Shown here one piece after another: positions 27,992-35,935 of a DNA stretch of 64,000 nt. The position numbers and the translations under genes were made by a program. The notes under the pieces are model-generated. The model had not been told where the DNA came from, made no database searches, and was given only the letters and a program-made list of their open reading frames with translations. This DNA is from a candidate division KSB1 bacterium (lineage in GTDB: Bacteria; Electryoneota; RPQS01), in NCBI GenBank assembly GCA_016214895.1, contig JACRMR010000008.1, positions 248,001 to 312,000 on the forward strand, given 5' to 3'. Positions within the stretch are counted from its first letter, which is position 1, and each line of letters starts with the position of its first letter.

Positions 27992-30909
27992 CAGGAGACG
28001 GACTCCACGGAATCCATGAAGTTCCGCGGATCAAGCCGCAGCGGAATTCTCACCGTTCCAAAGTCCTTTCTCTCATAGAGCACATAGCCGTGTCCGAGCG
28101 CGAACAACAGCAGGTCGCGGGTCAATTCGACATCGTGGATGCAGTATTCCGTGACGAGATCGAGGCGCCCTTCCTTGAACCATTCGAGCGATTGCAGACC
28201 GTCGGCGGTCTTTTGCGCGCCCAATGTGGCACGCGTGAGCGTATCAAGTTTGAGGCGGTTCCCCAGCGAATCCTGCACTTCCAGCAGCAGGTCGAGCGTC
28301 GGCAAGGCCTGCAAGTCCGCGAAGGTGTAACCCCGCAGCACTTCGTAATCGAACCGTTTGAGGTTATATCCCACCACCAGATCGGCGGACTGCAAGTGCG
28401 CGATCAGCGCCTCCACCTCCGACTCGCCGTAAGCGGACATCCGGTTGGTTTTGCTATCCCACACCACACCGATGGCCAACCGCATGAACCGGATGGCATT
28501 CCAACCGCCGACGTCGTCGGCGGACAACTGAGTTTCGAGATCGAACACCAGCACACGCTTGTCGGCGGGCAGGTTGACAGCCTGCCACGGAACTTCTGCG
28601 GTTTCGCTCACGGGTTGGGCCACGCGGACGGCCGCGGCTTCCGGCAGCACGGTTCGCTCCCGGTCCAACAACACGTCAAGCACCCGCACCGCTGCGCGCT
28701 TGTCGAGTGGCTTGTTTCCGGAACCGCACTTCGGGGACTGAATGCACGTCGGGCACCCGGCTTCACAGGAGCAGTTCAGGATCAGCTCCCGCGTGCGAAC
28801 CAGCAAGTCCGCAAGGATCGAAAAGGTAAAGTTCGCGATGCCCGCGCCGCCCGGATAGCCATCGTAGAAGAACACGGCACCTTCCGGCAACTGCGGGTGC
28901 TTCATGAAACTGATGCCGCCGACATCGTTGCGGTCACAGAGTGCGAACAACGGAATCAGCGAGATCGCCGCGTGCTCGCAAGCATGAATCCCACCCATGA
29001 AATGCAGTTCTTCGGCAGCGAGTATGCTCTCCAGATCGGCCGGCAGCTGCAGCCAGAGGCTGTCGGTGACATAACTCTGCGGCGGCAGGTCGAGCGGCTC
29101 GACGGAAAGCAATTCCTGTGTGTAGATACGGCGGCGCTCGAAGCTGTGGTAGGTTTCAGTGACCTTGACCTTGCCGCGATGGGCGACGAAACCGTGCACG
29201 ACCTTCTGTTCGCGGTCGTCGAGGATTTCCGTCTGCTTGTCGGAGCGCGCCATCGTGTAGATCGTGCTCGTCGTGGGTCTCACGACCACCCGTCTGCGCT
29301 CGATGTCTAGTTCCTCGACCAAATACGGCTCGCCGCGATGCAGATAGACGGCGCCGGTATGGCATTCCCGAAAGACCGCGCCGCCGCTGATATCTCCAAC
29401 GGGTCGCTTCAATCCGTTTTGCATGATGTCAAACGTGCCGCCGATGTTGCGCAGATTGACCGCGGCGTGCGGCCGGGGACCGCCCGGAAACCACTGCTTT
29501 CCGGAGGCGCTTCGCACCAGGGCGCCTTCGCGTTCGAGATCGGCAAGCACGTCTTGGTAGCGCGTGACATCAATGAACGGGTCGTCGGCCATCAGCGGAA
29601 TCTCCGCGGCCGCCGCGGGCAGATGCGCCCGCAGGATTTCTTCATTGGCATCGTTGACCAGCGCGGCTTCAAACGGTCGATGGAGGAATTGCTCCGGCCG
29701 CGAAACCAGATACTGATCGAGTGCATCATACCCGGCGATCATGATCACCGCGCTGTGCTCATCCCGCCTCCCAACTCGACCCGCGCGCTGCCAGAAGGAC
29801 ATCATGCTGCCGGGATAACCGGCGAGAATACAAAGGTCGAGTCCGCCGATGTCGATGCCCAGTTCGAGCGCGCTGGTGGAGATGACGCCCGTGAGCTCGC
29901 CCGAGGCGAGTCTGCGCTCGATGTCGCGGCGTTCCTCGCTCAGAAAACCGGCTCGATAAGAGCTAATCCGCGGCGCCAGGTCCGGCCGGGTGTCCAGCAC
30001 GATCCGGTGCACCACTTCCGTTTGCACGCGGGCTTTCGAGAAGACGAGCGTTTTCAACCCGGCGTCAATGGCTTTGACGAAGAGCTTCGCGACCAGACTC
30101 GTTGTGGAGCTTTGCGTGCTCAGCATCACGAAATCCTTCGCGGCCAGCGGCGCGCCGGATTCCGACACCACGGTGAAGTCGCGATGCATTAGCGATTCGG
30201 CGAGTGCACGCGGATTCGCGATCGTCGCCGAGAGGCAGATGAACTGCGGCTTTACTCGATGATAGCTAAGCAGCCGTTGCAGCCGCGCCAGCACTTGCAG
30301 GATATGCGAGCCGAACACGCCGCGGTAGGTGTGCAGTTCATCGATGACCACGTACCGCAGGCGCTTGAGCAGTTGCTCCCAGCCGGTGTGATAGGCGAGC
30401 AACCCCTGATGGAGCATGTCCGGATTCGTGATCAGGAAGTTCGGCGGACTCCGCTTGATCTTCGCGCGCTTTGCCGCGGGCGTGTCGCCATCGTAGATCT
30501 CAACCGAGAATGGCAGCGTACCGGCCAACGCCGCTTGCCAATGCACGAGTTTGCCACGCTGGTCCTGCTCGAGCGCTTTGAGCGGATAGATCAAGAGCGC
30601 GCTCGTCGCGGGCTCGGCCAGCATCGCTTCCAGAATCGGCAGCGAAAAGGTCAGCGTCTTGCCGCTCGCCGTCGGCGTCACCACGACCACGGATTCTCCG
30701 CGCCGGACCGCTTCCACCGCCGCCACCTGATGCGTGAAGAGCCGGCGGATGCCGTCGCGCTGTAGCGCGTTCAGAATCGCCTGCGGAAGCGGCGGATCGA
30801 GTTCGGCAAAGGCGGCGTCGCGCTCCGGCAGCGCTTCGCGATAGCGAAACGACCGCGCGATTTCCGCATCGTCCTCGATGGCGGCGAGAAAGTTGTCAAT
30901 CCGCGACAT
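27991..30909 (-). CDS. fused DEAD/DEAH helicase (MrfA-like, DUF1998) and DEDD exonuclease-like domain (MrfB-like)
   Basis: A 972-residue two-part protein. Residues 1 to about 760 form a superfamily 2 helicase: motif I TPTASGKT (78-85), DELH (190-193), QRAGRVGRRD, then the DUF1998 region with a four-cysteine cluster (NCSCEAGCPTCIQSPKCG). This is the layout of MrfA (YprA), which with the nuclease MrfB repairs mitomycin C lesions in Bacillus. Residues about 785-930 form an RNase H-like domain with VFDLETQ (D790, E792), GYNLKRFDY (D854) and YCIHD (Y922, D926), the acidic set of DEDD exonucleases and of MrfB. The start abuts the epimerase stop with no gap. Confidence 0.9.
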   Translation of the reverse strand: MSRIDNFLAAIEDDAEIARSFRYREALPERDAAFAELDPPLPQAILNALQRDGIRRLFTHQVAAVEAVRRGESVVVVTPTASGKTLTFSLPILEAMLAEPATSALLIYPLKALEQDQRGKLVHWQAALAGTLPFSVEIYDGDTPAAKRAKIKRSPPNFLITNPDMLHQGLLAYHTGWEQLLKRLRYVVIDELHTYRGVFGSHILQVLARLQRLLSYHRVKPQFICLSATIANPRALAESLMHRDFTVVSESGAPLAAKDFVMLSTQSSTTSLVAKLFVKAIDAGLKTLVFSKARVQTEVVHRIVLDTRPDLAPRISSYRAGFLSEERRDIERRLASGELTGVISTSALELGIDIGGLDLCILAGYPGSMMSFWQRAGRVGRRDEHSAVIMIAGYDALDQYLVSRPEQFLHRPFEAALVNDANEEILRAHLPAAAAEIPLMADDPFIDVTRYQDVLADLEREGALVRSASGKQWFPGGPRPHAAVNLRNIGGTFDIMQNGLKRPVGDISGGAVFRECHTGAVYLHRGEPYLVEELDIERRRVVVRPTTSTIYTMARSDKQTEILDDREQKVVHGFVAHRGKVKVTETYHSFERRRIYTQELLSVEPLDLPPQSYVTDSLWLQLPADLESILAAEELHFMGGIHACEHAAISLIPLFALCDRNDVGGISFMKHPQLPEGAVFFYDGYPGGAGIANFTFSILADLLVRTRELILNCSCEAGCPTCIQSPKCGSGNKPLDKRAAVRVLDVLLDRERTVLPEAAAVRVAQPVSETAEVPWQAVNLPADKRVLVFDLETQLSADDVGGWNAIRFMRLAIGVVWDSKTNRMSAYGESEVEALIAHLQSADLVVGYNLKRFDYEVLRGYTFADLQALPTLDLLLEVQDSLGNRLKLDTLTRATLGAQKTADGLQSLEWFKEGRLDLVTEYCIHDVELTRDLLLFALGHGYVLYERKDFGTVRIPLRLDPRNFMDSVESVS

Positions 30910-31893
30910 TCAGATGAGATCGTCAGCGACGTAACTCTCGTACGTCTCGCGCAACAGCGCATCCAATTCGTATTCGCAGCGAAATCCCCAGGCGCGCTCA
31001 ATCGCGGAGGCATCGCAGACCCAGCCATCCGCCAGTATCTCGCGCAGTTTGTCCCGACTCAATAGTGCCGGTTTTCCGGTGAGTCTGCATACAAGCTCGG
31101 AGATTGGCGCCGCGGCATGAATCACAGGACGCGGAATCGGCAACGCCCGAACCCGGCGACCAGCGATCCGGGCCAGCCGGAAACTCACGTCGCTCCACGT
31201 CACAGAATCGCGCGCGGCGGCAAAGTACACGGCCTTCAACCCGCGATCGGATTCTCCCGCGAGCAGTAGCGCTCGCGCCAGATCTTTCACATAGATCAAG
31301 CTGTAACGTTGCGAGCCGGAGCCCCACCGCGGATAAAGCCCGAAGGCCTTGATCGCGCGAAACAGCGGAACAAATTGCAGGTCACGCGGTCCGATCACCG
31401 CGGACGGGCGGAGGATCACCCACTCCATTTCACCTGCATTCGCCACTATCTCGCGCTCGCCTTCCAGCTTGCTTCGGCCATAGGCCGAGATCGGGGTCGG
31501 CGGCTCGTCTTCTCGCTTCGCACCCGCGCCGGTCGAAGGCCCGGCCGCAGCTTGCGAAGAGCAGAGCACGAAGCGTTTACACCCGGCGTCCCGCGCGACT
31601 TTCGTGAATTCGGCCACACCCCGCACGTTCACGCGGAACAAATCAACTTCATGAACGGCTTTCGTCAAGCCCGCGCAGTGAACGACGGTCTCGCATTCCG
31701 CGACCGCGGCGCGCAGTGATTCCACATTGGCGACGTCCCCTGTGGCGAACTCAACCGGCAAAGCTCGCAACCAACTCAGCCGATTCGGGTCGCGCACCAG
31801 TGCGCGCACGATCCACCCCGCCCGCAAGTAGGACTCAATCGTGTGACTGCCGACGAAACCCGTGCCGCCGGTAATCAGCGCGCGCCGCCTCAC
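30910..31893 (-). CDS. NAD-dependent epimerase/dehydratase family protein (extended SDR)
   Basis: A 327-residue extended short-chain dehydrogenase. The Rossmann signature is TGGTGFVG (about 8-15), the catalytic Ser lies in LCSSQAAAGPS and the Tyr-Lys pair in AYGRSKLEGE. The C-terminal part resembles dihydroflavonol-reductase or 3-beta-hydroxysteroid-dehydrogenase-like members more than sugar-nucleotide epimerases (no typical sugar-nucleotide binding loop seen). The GTG start overlaps the thioesterase stop (GTGA) and the stop abuts the helicase start. Substrate unknown. Confidence 0.88.
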   Translation of the reverse strand: MRRRALITGGTGFVGSHTIESYLRAGWIVRALVRDPNRLSWLRALPVEFATGDVANVESLRAAVAECETVVHCAGLTKAVHEVDLFRVNVRGVAEFTKVARDAGCKRFVLCSSQAAAGPSTGAGAKREDEPPTPISAYGRSKLEGEREIVANAGEMEWVILRPSAVIGPRDLQFVPLFRAIKAFGLYPRWGSGSQRYSLIYVKDLARALLLAGESDRGLKAVYFAAARDSVTWSDVSFRLARIAGRRVRALPIPRPVIHAAAPISELVCRLTGKPALLSRDKLREILADGWVCDASAIERAWGFRCEYELDALLRETYESYVADDLI

Positions 31894-32327
31894 GCGTGGA
31901 CTCGATCCAGCAATTCCTGCGGAATCCGGATGGGCTTGCCGATCGCCGACACGAAACAGTGGTCGGTGTGGCCAGTGGCAATCGTCGCGTTGTCGGTCGC
32001 TCTCGTCAACCGATACTGGAAGCGGATTCGGAATGCCGAAGGCAGAATCAGGGCGGTCTCGACGCGCACGATATCATCGTACCGCGCCCCCTCGTGGTAT
32101 CGACAGCGGGCCTCCACCACCGGCAGCCGCATGCCCCGTTCCTCGAGCGCGCGATACGATGTCCAGATCGCGCGAATCAATTCCGTTCGCCCGACTTCAA
32201 AATACGTGAGGTAGGTGCCATAGTACACCCACCCCATTGCATCCGTGTCCCCATAGCGTACGCGCAACTCCGTTGTCGCGCTGCACACCGGTCGGTCAGC
32301 CTTCGAGGAAGAAGCCGATCTTCTCAT
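31890..32327 (-). CDS. acyl-CoA thioesterase (YbgC/FadM-type hotdog fold)
   Basis: A 145-residue 4-hydroxybenzoyl-CoA thioesterase-like protein that hydrolyses acyl-CoA in the cytoplasm. The motif RYGDTDAMGWVYYGTYLTYFE (residues about 24-44) holds the catalytic Asp of the DTDAMG box; EARCRYHEGARYDD follows in the hotdog core. The 32-nt overlap with accA includes about 13 N-terminal residues; a GTG at 32288 just after the accA stop would remove the overlap and keeps the full domain. accA, thioesterase and epimerase lie together, hinting at lipid metabolism. Confidence 0.88.
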   Translation of the reverse strand: MRRSASSSKADRPVCSATTELRVRYGDTDAMGWVYYGTYLTYFEVGRTELIRAIWTSYRALEERGMRLPVVEARCRYHEGARYDDIVRVETALILPSAFRIRFQYRLTRATDNATIATGHTDHCFVSAIGKPIRIPQELLDRVHA

Positions 32328-33303
32328 ACTTCGCGTGGCGCGCCGCGATCAGCTCGGTCTGCGACAAGTGAGCGAGCTGGTCGAGCGCTTCAAGAATCTG
32401 GCGCTTGAGCGCGTCCGCGCTGAAATCGTAGTCGGTATGCGCGCCGCCCATCGGTTCGTCAATGATACCGTCAATGATCTTGAGCTTGAGCAGGTCGGTC
32501 GAAGTCAGCTTCAAGGCCTCGGCGGCTTGCGGCGCCTGTGCGGCATCGCGGTAGAGGATGGACGCGCAGCCTTCCGGCGAGATGACGGAGTAAATCGAAT
32601 ACTCCATCATGTAAATGCGGTCAGCGACGGAGATCGCGAGCGCTCCGCCGGAGCCCCCCTCGCCGATGACGACCGTCACGATGGGAACGGCGATTTGCGC
32701 CATTTCATACAGGCTGCGCGCGATCGCCTCGGCCTGCCCGCGCTCCTCGGCGCCCAAGCCGGGGTACGCTCCCGGCGTATCGACGAGCGTGATAATCGGC
32801 CGACGAAATTTTGCGGCCAGTTTCATCAGGCGCATCGCTTTCCGGTAGCCTTCGGGATTGGCCATCGCGAAATTGCGATAAAGATTGTCCTTTGTGCCGC
32901 GCCCTTTTTGATGGCCGATCAACAGGGCCTGGCGACCGGCGATTTCGGCGAAGCCGCCGACAATCGCGTGATCATCGCTGAACCCGCGGTCGCCGTGCAA
33001 CTCCAGAAACGAATCGAAGATGCGGCCGACATAATCCAGCGTGTAGGGTCGCCGCGGATGGCGCGCGATCTGCACTTTCTGCCACGCCGAGAGGTTCTGA
33101 TAGACCTCGGTCCGCAACCGCTCGGCTTTCTTCTCCATGCGGTCGATTTCGACGGCGAGCGACCGCATCGCCGGGCCGGTCGCCAGCGCGCGCATCTCGG
33201 CGATTTTGCGCTCCAACTCGACCACCGGCTTTTCAAAGTCCATGACGAAGCTATCGGCGAAACTCGTCTTCACGGCGGCGGACGCTCGTTCGCTACTGCT
33301 CAT
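32296..33303 (-). CDS. accA: acetyl-CoA carboxylase carboxyltransferase subunit alpha
   Basis: With AccD it transfers carboxyl from biotin to acetyl-CoA, the first step of fatty acid synthesis. The 335 residues show the N-terminal helical region (FEKPVVELERKIAEMRALA), HPRRPYTLDYV, GDRGFSDDHAIVGG, the core HQKGRGTKDNLYRNF, and DTPGAYPG, GEGGSGGALA and SPEGCASILYRD. The ATG at 33303 is supported by GAGGT 5 nt before it. accD is not in the window; the BCCP and biotin carboxylase here could be its partners, but the separate location leaves this open. Confidence 0.97.
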   Translation of the reverse strand: MSSSERASAAVKTSFADSFVMDFEKPVVELERKIAEMRALATGPAMRSLAVEIDRMEKKAERLRTEVYQNLSAWQKVQIARHPRRPYTLDYVGRIFDSFLELHGDRGFSDDHAIVGGFAEIAGRQALLIGHQKGRGTKDNLYRNFAMANPEGYRKAMRLMKLAAKFRRPIITLVDTPGAYPGLGAEERGQAEAIARSLYEMAQIAVPIVTVVIGEGGSGGALAISVADRIYMMEYSIYSVISPEGCASILYRDAAQAPQAAEALKLTSTDLLKLKIIDGIIDEPMGGAHTDYDFSADALKRQILEALDQLAHLSQTELIAARHAKYEKIGFFLEG

Positions 33304-33359
33304 CGTTTACCTCACATCTCTTGAAATGTTCAAGACCGCCATCGCCCTTCGCTGACGGC

Positions 33360-34214
33360 TCAGCGGCGGGACAGAAGTTTCCAAATTGCGATACCGGCAT
33401 GCATGCACCGCACCGCTGTCACCGAGTACTCTGCGGACAACCGCTTATCGACAAAGATATTCATCGCCCGGAAGAACTCCCGTCGCGCGCGATCGGTCGC
33501 GAACTTCATGCTGGCGCCCTTCACGTGCAGCACGCGAGCGGTCGGCACATACCAGCGTTCGAGACCTACCGCCGCCAGTTTCCAGCAGAGGTCAATGTCC
33601 TCGCCGTACAGAAAATAGTCTTCGTCAAATCCGCCGATCTGCTCGAACGCCGCACGTCTCACGAGCATGCAGCAGCCGGAGAGTGAATCAGTCATCACTT
33701 CGCGCTCGGGCGATACGCCCGGCATCTGGTAGGCGGCGAGCGTGGGCGATCTGGGGAACACGCGGTCGAGGCGGGCGGCGTAGGCCAGCGCGGCCAGCGG
33801 TCTCGGGAACCCGCGGCGCGCGGAGTAGTCGAACTTGCCGCTGCCGTTCACGATTCGCGGCCCGACCGCTCCGGCGAGCGGACGACTGTCGAGCAGGGCA
33901 ACCAGTTCGCCGATCGTCATGGCGTCGATTTCCGTATCCGGATTCAGGATCAGCAGAAACTCTGATTCCGCGCGCATCGCCCCGCGGTTCACTCCGGTGC
34001 CGAACCCGACATTTTCCGGATTGGCGATCACAACAACGTCGGGGTAATTCTGGCGGCACCAGTCCGCGGTGCCGTCCTGCGACGCGTTGTCCACCACGAC
34101 GATTCCTGACAACCATGGTCCGCCGAACTCGCGCAGGGATTTCAGGCACGCGCCGACGTGGTCTTTGGAATGATAAGTAACCAGGATCACCGTCACGCAG
34201 GGCCGCGCGGACAT
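33360..34214 (-). CDS. glycosyltransferase family 2 (rhamnosyltransferase-like)
   Basis: A 284-residue GT-A fold enzyme. The nucleotide-sugar pocket begins VTVILVTYHSKDHVGACL, then VVDNASQDGTADW, ENVGFGTGVNRG and the DxD-like LILNPDTEI; a second part carries GCCMLVRRAAFEQIGGFDE and YGEDIDLCWKL, the pattern of rhamnosyl- or galactofuranosyl-transferases of lipopolysaccharide. The ATG at 34214 directly follows the preceding stop (2-nt gap); an upstream start overlapping that gene was rejected. Acceptor and donor are unknown. Confidence 0.92.
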   Translation of the reverse strand: MSARPCVTVILVTYHSKDHVGACLKSLREFGGPWLSGIVVVDNASQDGTADWCRQNYPDVVVIANPENVGFGTGVNRGAMRAESEFLLILNPDTEIDAMTIGELVALLDSRPLAGAVGPRIVNGSGKFDYSARRGFPRPLAALAYAARLDRVFPRSPTLAAYQMPGVSPEREVMTDSLSGCCMLVRRAAFEQIGGFDEDYFLYGEDIDLCWKLAAVGLERWYVPTARVLHVKGASMKFATDRARREFFRAMNIFVDKRLSAEYSVTAVRCMHAGIAIWKLLSRR

Positions 34215-34216
34215 GC

Positions 34217-34936
34217 TCAGAGGGTTCCGAACATCGAGCGCAGCCGCAGCTTCCACACCATCATCACCGCCTCGCGAATGATCGCTTTGGACATCTTGGA
34301 CTGGCCGACGCGGCGATCGACGAAGATGATCGGGATCTCCTTCCAGCGAAAACCTTTGCGCCAGGCCTTGAAGTTCATTTCAATCTGGAAGCTGTAGCCG
34401 CCTGATTTCACGCGGTCGAGATCAATCGCCTGCAGCACGGTGGTGCGAAAACACTTGAAGCCTCCGGTCGGATCCTTGATCGGCATTCCCGTGATCGCGC
34501 GCGTATAATAGGAGGCGAAATAGCTGAGCATCAACCTGCTCAGCGGCCAGTTCACGACCGAGATTCCGTTGACATAGCGCGAGCCGAGCACGAAGTCGTG
34601 CGTTTCGATCGCCTTCAGGAAGTTCGGCAGTTCGAGCGGATCGTGGGAGAAATCCGCATCCATCTCAAACACAATCTCATAGCGGTTTTCGATGGCGTAT
34701 TTGAAACCCGCGACGTAAGCGGTGCCGAGGCCGAGCTTTCCGGTGCGAACAATCAGCTTCAAATGCGGATCAGCCTGCGCGCGCTCACGGACGCGTGCGG
34801 CCGTCCCGTCCGGCGAATTGTCATCGACCACGAGCACGTCGAGCTCGAGGTGCTGGCCGAGCACGGCGTCAAGAATGTGGTCGATCGTATCCCGCTCGTT
34901 GTAGGTCGGGATCACCACAAGTCCTTTCATGCCCAT
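34217..34936 (-). CDS. polyprenol monophosphomannose synthase-like glycosyltransferase family 2
   Basis: A 239-residue enzyme of the DPM1 type, which makes polyprenyl-phosphate-mannose (or glucose) on the cytoplasmic face of the membrane as a donor for later glycosylation. Motifs: VVIPTYNERDTI, VVDDNSPDGTA, GTAYVAGFKYAIE, EMDADFSHDP (metal-binding), GSRYVNG, DPTGGFKCFR. It has no membrane helices, as in the soluble type. The ATG at 34936 or the Met two codons later (34930) can be the start. A DUF2723 protein of the kind that uses polyprenyl-linked sugars lies 1 kb away. Confidence 0.93.
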   Translation of the reverse strand: MGMKGLVVIPTYNERDTIDHILDAVLGQHLELDVLVVDDNSPDGTAARVRERAQADPHLKLIVRTGKLGLGTAYVAGFKYAIENRYEIVFEMDADFSHDPLELPNFLKAIETHDFVLGSRYVNGISVVNWPLSRLMLSYFASYYTRAITGMPIKDPTGGFKCFRTTVLQAIDLDRVKSGGYSFQIEMNFKAWRKGFRWKEIPIIFVDRRVGQSKMSKAIIREAVMMVWKLRLRSMFGTL

Positions 34937-35056
34937 GTCCGCTCCGCGGTAGCGAACCGGATCGCGCCAGTGAATTCGTACGTCCGGAACGGACTAAGGG
35001 TGTCGGGAAACAAGTGCGATGGACACTCCGGCGGTTGGGAGTTTTGGCGGGTCAGG

Positions 35057-35090
35057 AAAAGAGCATCACCCGACGTTCCGGCGGGTGATG
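35057..35090 (-). terminator. rho-independent terminator after the outer-membrane protein gene
   Basis: A 9-bp perfect stem (35064-35072 with 35082-35090, CATCACCCG against CGGGTGATG) with a 9-nt loop, then CTCTTTTCC on the minus strand. It lies 48 nt after the stop of the outer-membrane protein gene. The rest of the 202-nt gap (34937-35138) shows only a small hairpin around 34980. Confidence 0.85.
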
Positions 35091-35138
35091 GTCCGAGCAT
35101 ATTCGAAGTTGACGCTGCTCACGCAGACCGATCGGCCA

Positions 35139-35885
35139 TTAACGGCCGAAGTCCACGGGCTGTGTGGTCTTGCTGAAGTAGAAACGGAGGCCCAGACTGG
35201 CGTAGCCGCCGCTTAGATTGACCTCCATCGGACGGGTCCCCCCCAGAACATTGAGCCCCGTACGGACTCCCGGGGAGCTTTCCTGCGAAAAGTCCGATGC
35301 ATTCGCGAGGCGTCCTCCGCCGGCCAAGTTCAGAGCGACGTGTTGGCTGAGCAGGAACTCAAGGTTCAGCCCACCGATCACGCCGAACCCGCGGCCATCG
35401 GCGTCATAGTTGTATCGCTTGTTGAAGTCGTCCTGAATTTGAAGTTCGGTATTGTAGTAAGCGATCCCGGCGCCCAGACCGAGTTGGATCGAGTTCGTGA
35501 GATAGGTGATGACGCTGCCCTTCAGGAAGAACTCATTGGAATGGGTCAGAATCTGACCTTGCGAATCGGGAATCGTGCTTTCGACCAGATTCTCGACATC
35601 CATCAAGGCATTGTACCCGACTTCCCATGCGACCTGCTTTGAGGGGCGGAAGATGCCGGACAGGCCGGCCACGCCGCCACCGCTGCCTTCGGTGAGCGAG
35701 TTCCCGACTCGCTGTCGCTTCAGATAGTCGGCGCCGGCGGTGACATCTCCCATGTCATAGACGCCAAAACCGCCGCGGAGTTCAACGCCGTACTTCTGCG
35801 GAGAGTCATAGGCCAGGGCCGGCCCGGATTGAAGGCTCAAGCAGAGCAGTGCCACAACAACGCCCGTACCAAGAAAGCGGAACAT
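35139..35885 (-). CDS. outer-membrane beta-barrel protein
   Basis: A 248-residue protein with a signal peptide (1-25, cut near ALAYD) and an alternating hydrophobic pattern of beta strands with Gly and aromatic residues, ending with ASLGLRFYFSKT, consistent with an 8-strand OmpA/OmpW-like barrel. No enzyme motif. The start is set at the ATG 35885 because GGAGG lies 7 nt before it; the TTG two codons upstream is less likely. It lies 50 nt after the DUF2723 gene and its own terminator follows. The function could be a surface or adhesion role, which is not shown. Confidence 0.82.
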   Translation of the reverse strand: MFRFLGTGVVVALLCLSLQSGPALAYDSPQKYGVELRGGFGVYDMGDVTAGADYLKRQRVGNSLTEGSGGGVAGLSGIFRPSKQVAWEVGYNALMDVENLVESTIPDSQGQILTHSNEFFLKGSVITYLTNSIQLGLGAGIAYYNTELQIQDDFNKRYNYDADGRGFGVIGGLNLEFLLSQHVALNLAGGGRLANASDFSQESSPGVRTGLNVLGGTRPMEVNLSGGYASLGLRFYFSKTTQPVDFGR

Positions 35886-35935
35886 GATCAAACCTCCGTA
35901 GAAGAAGTGCTCGGCAGAATCAAGTTAGTGGTTGA

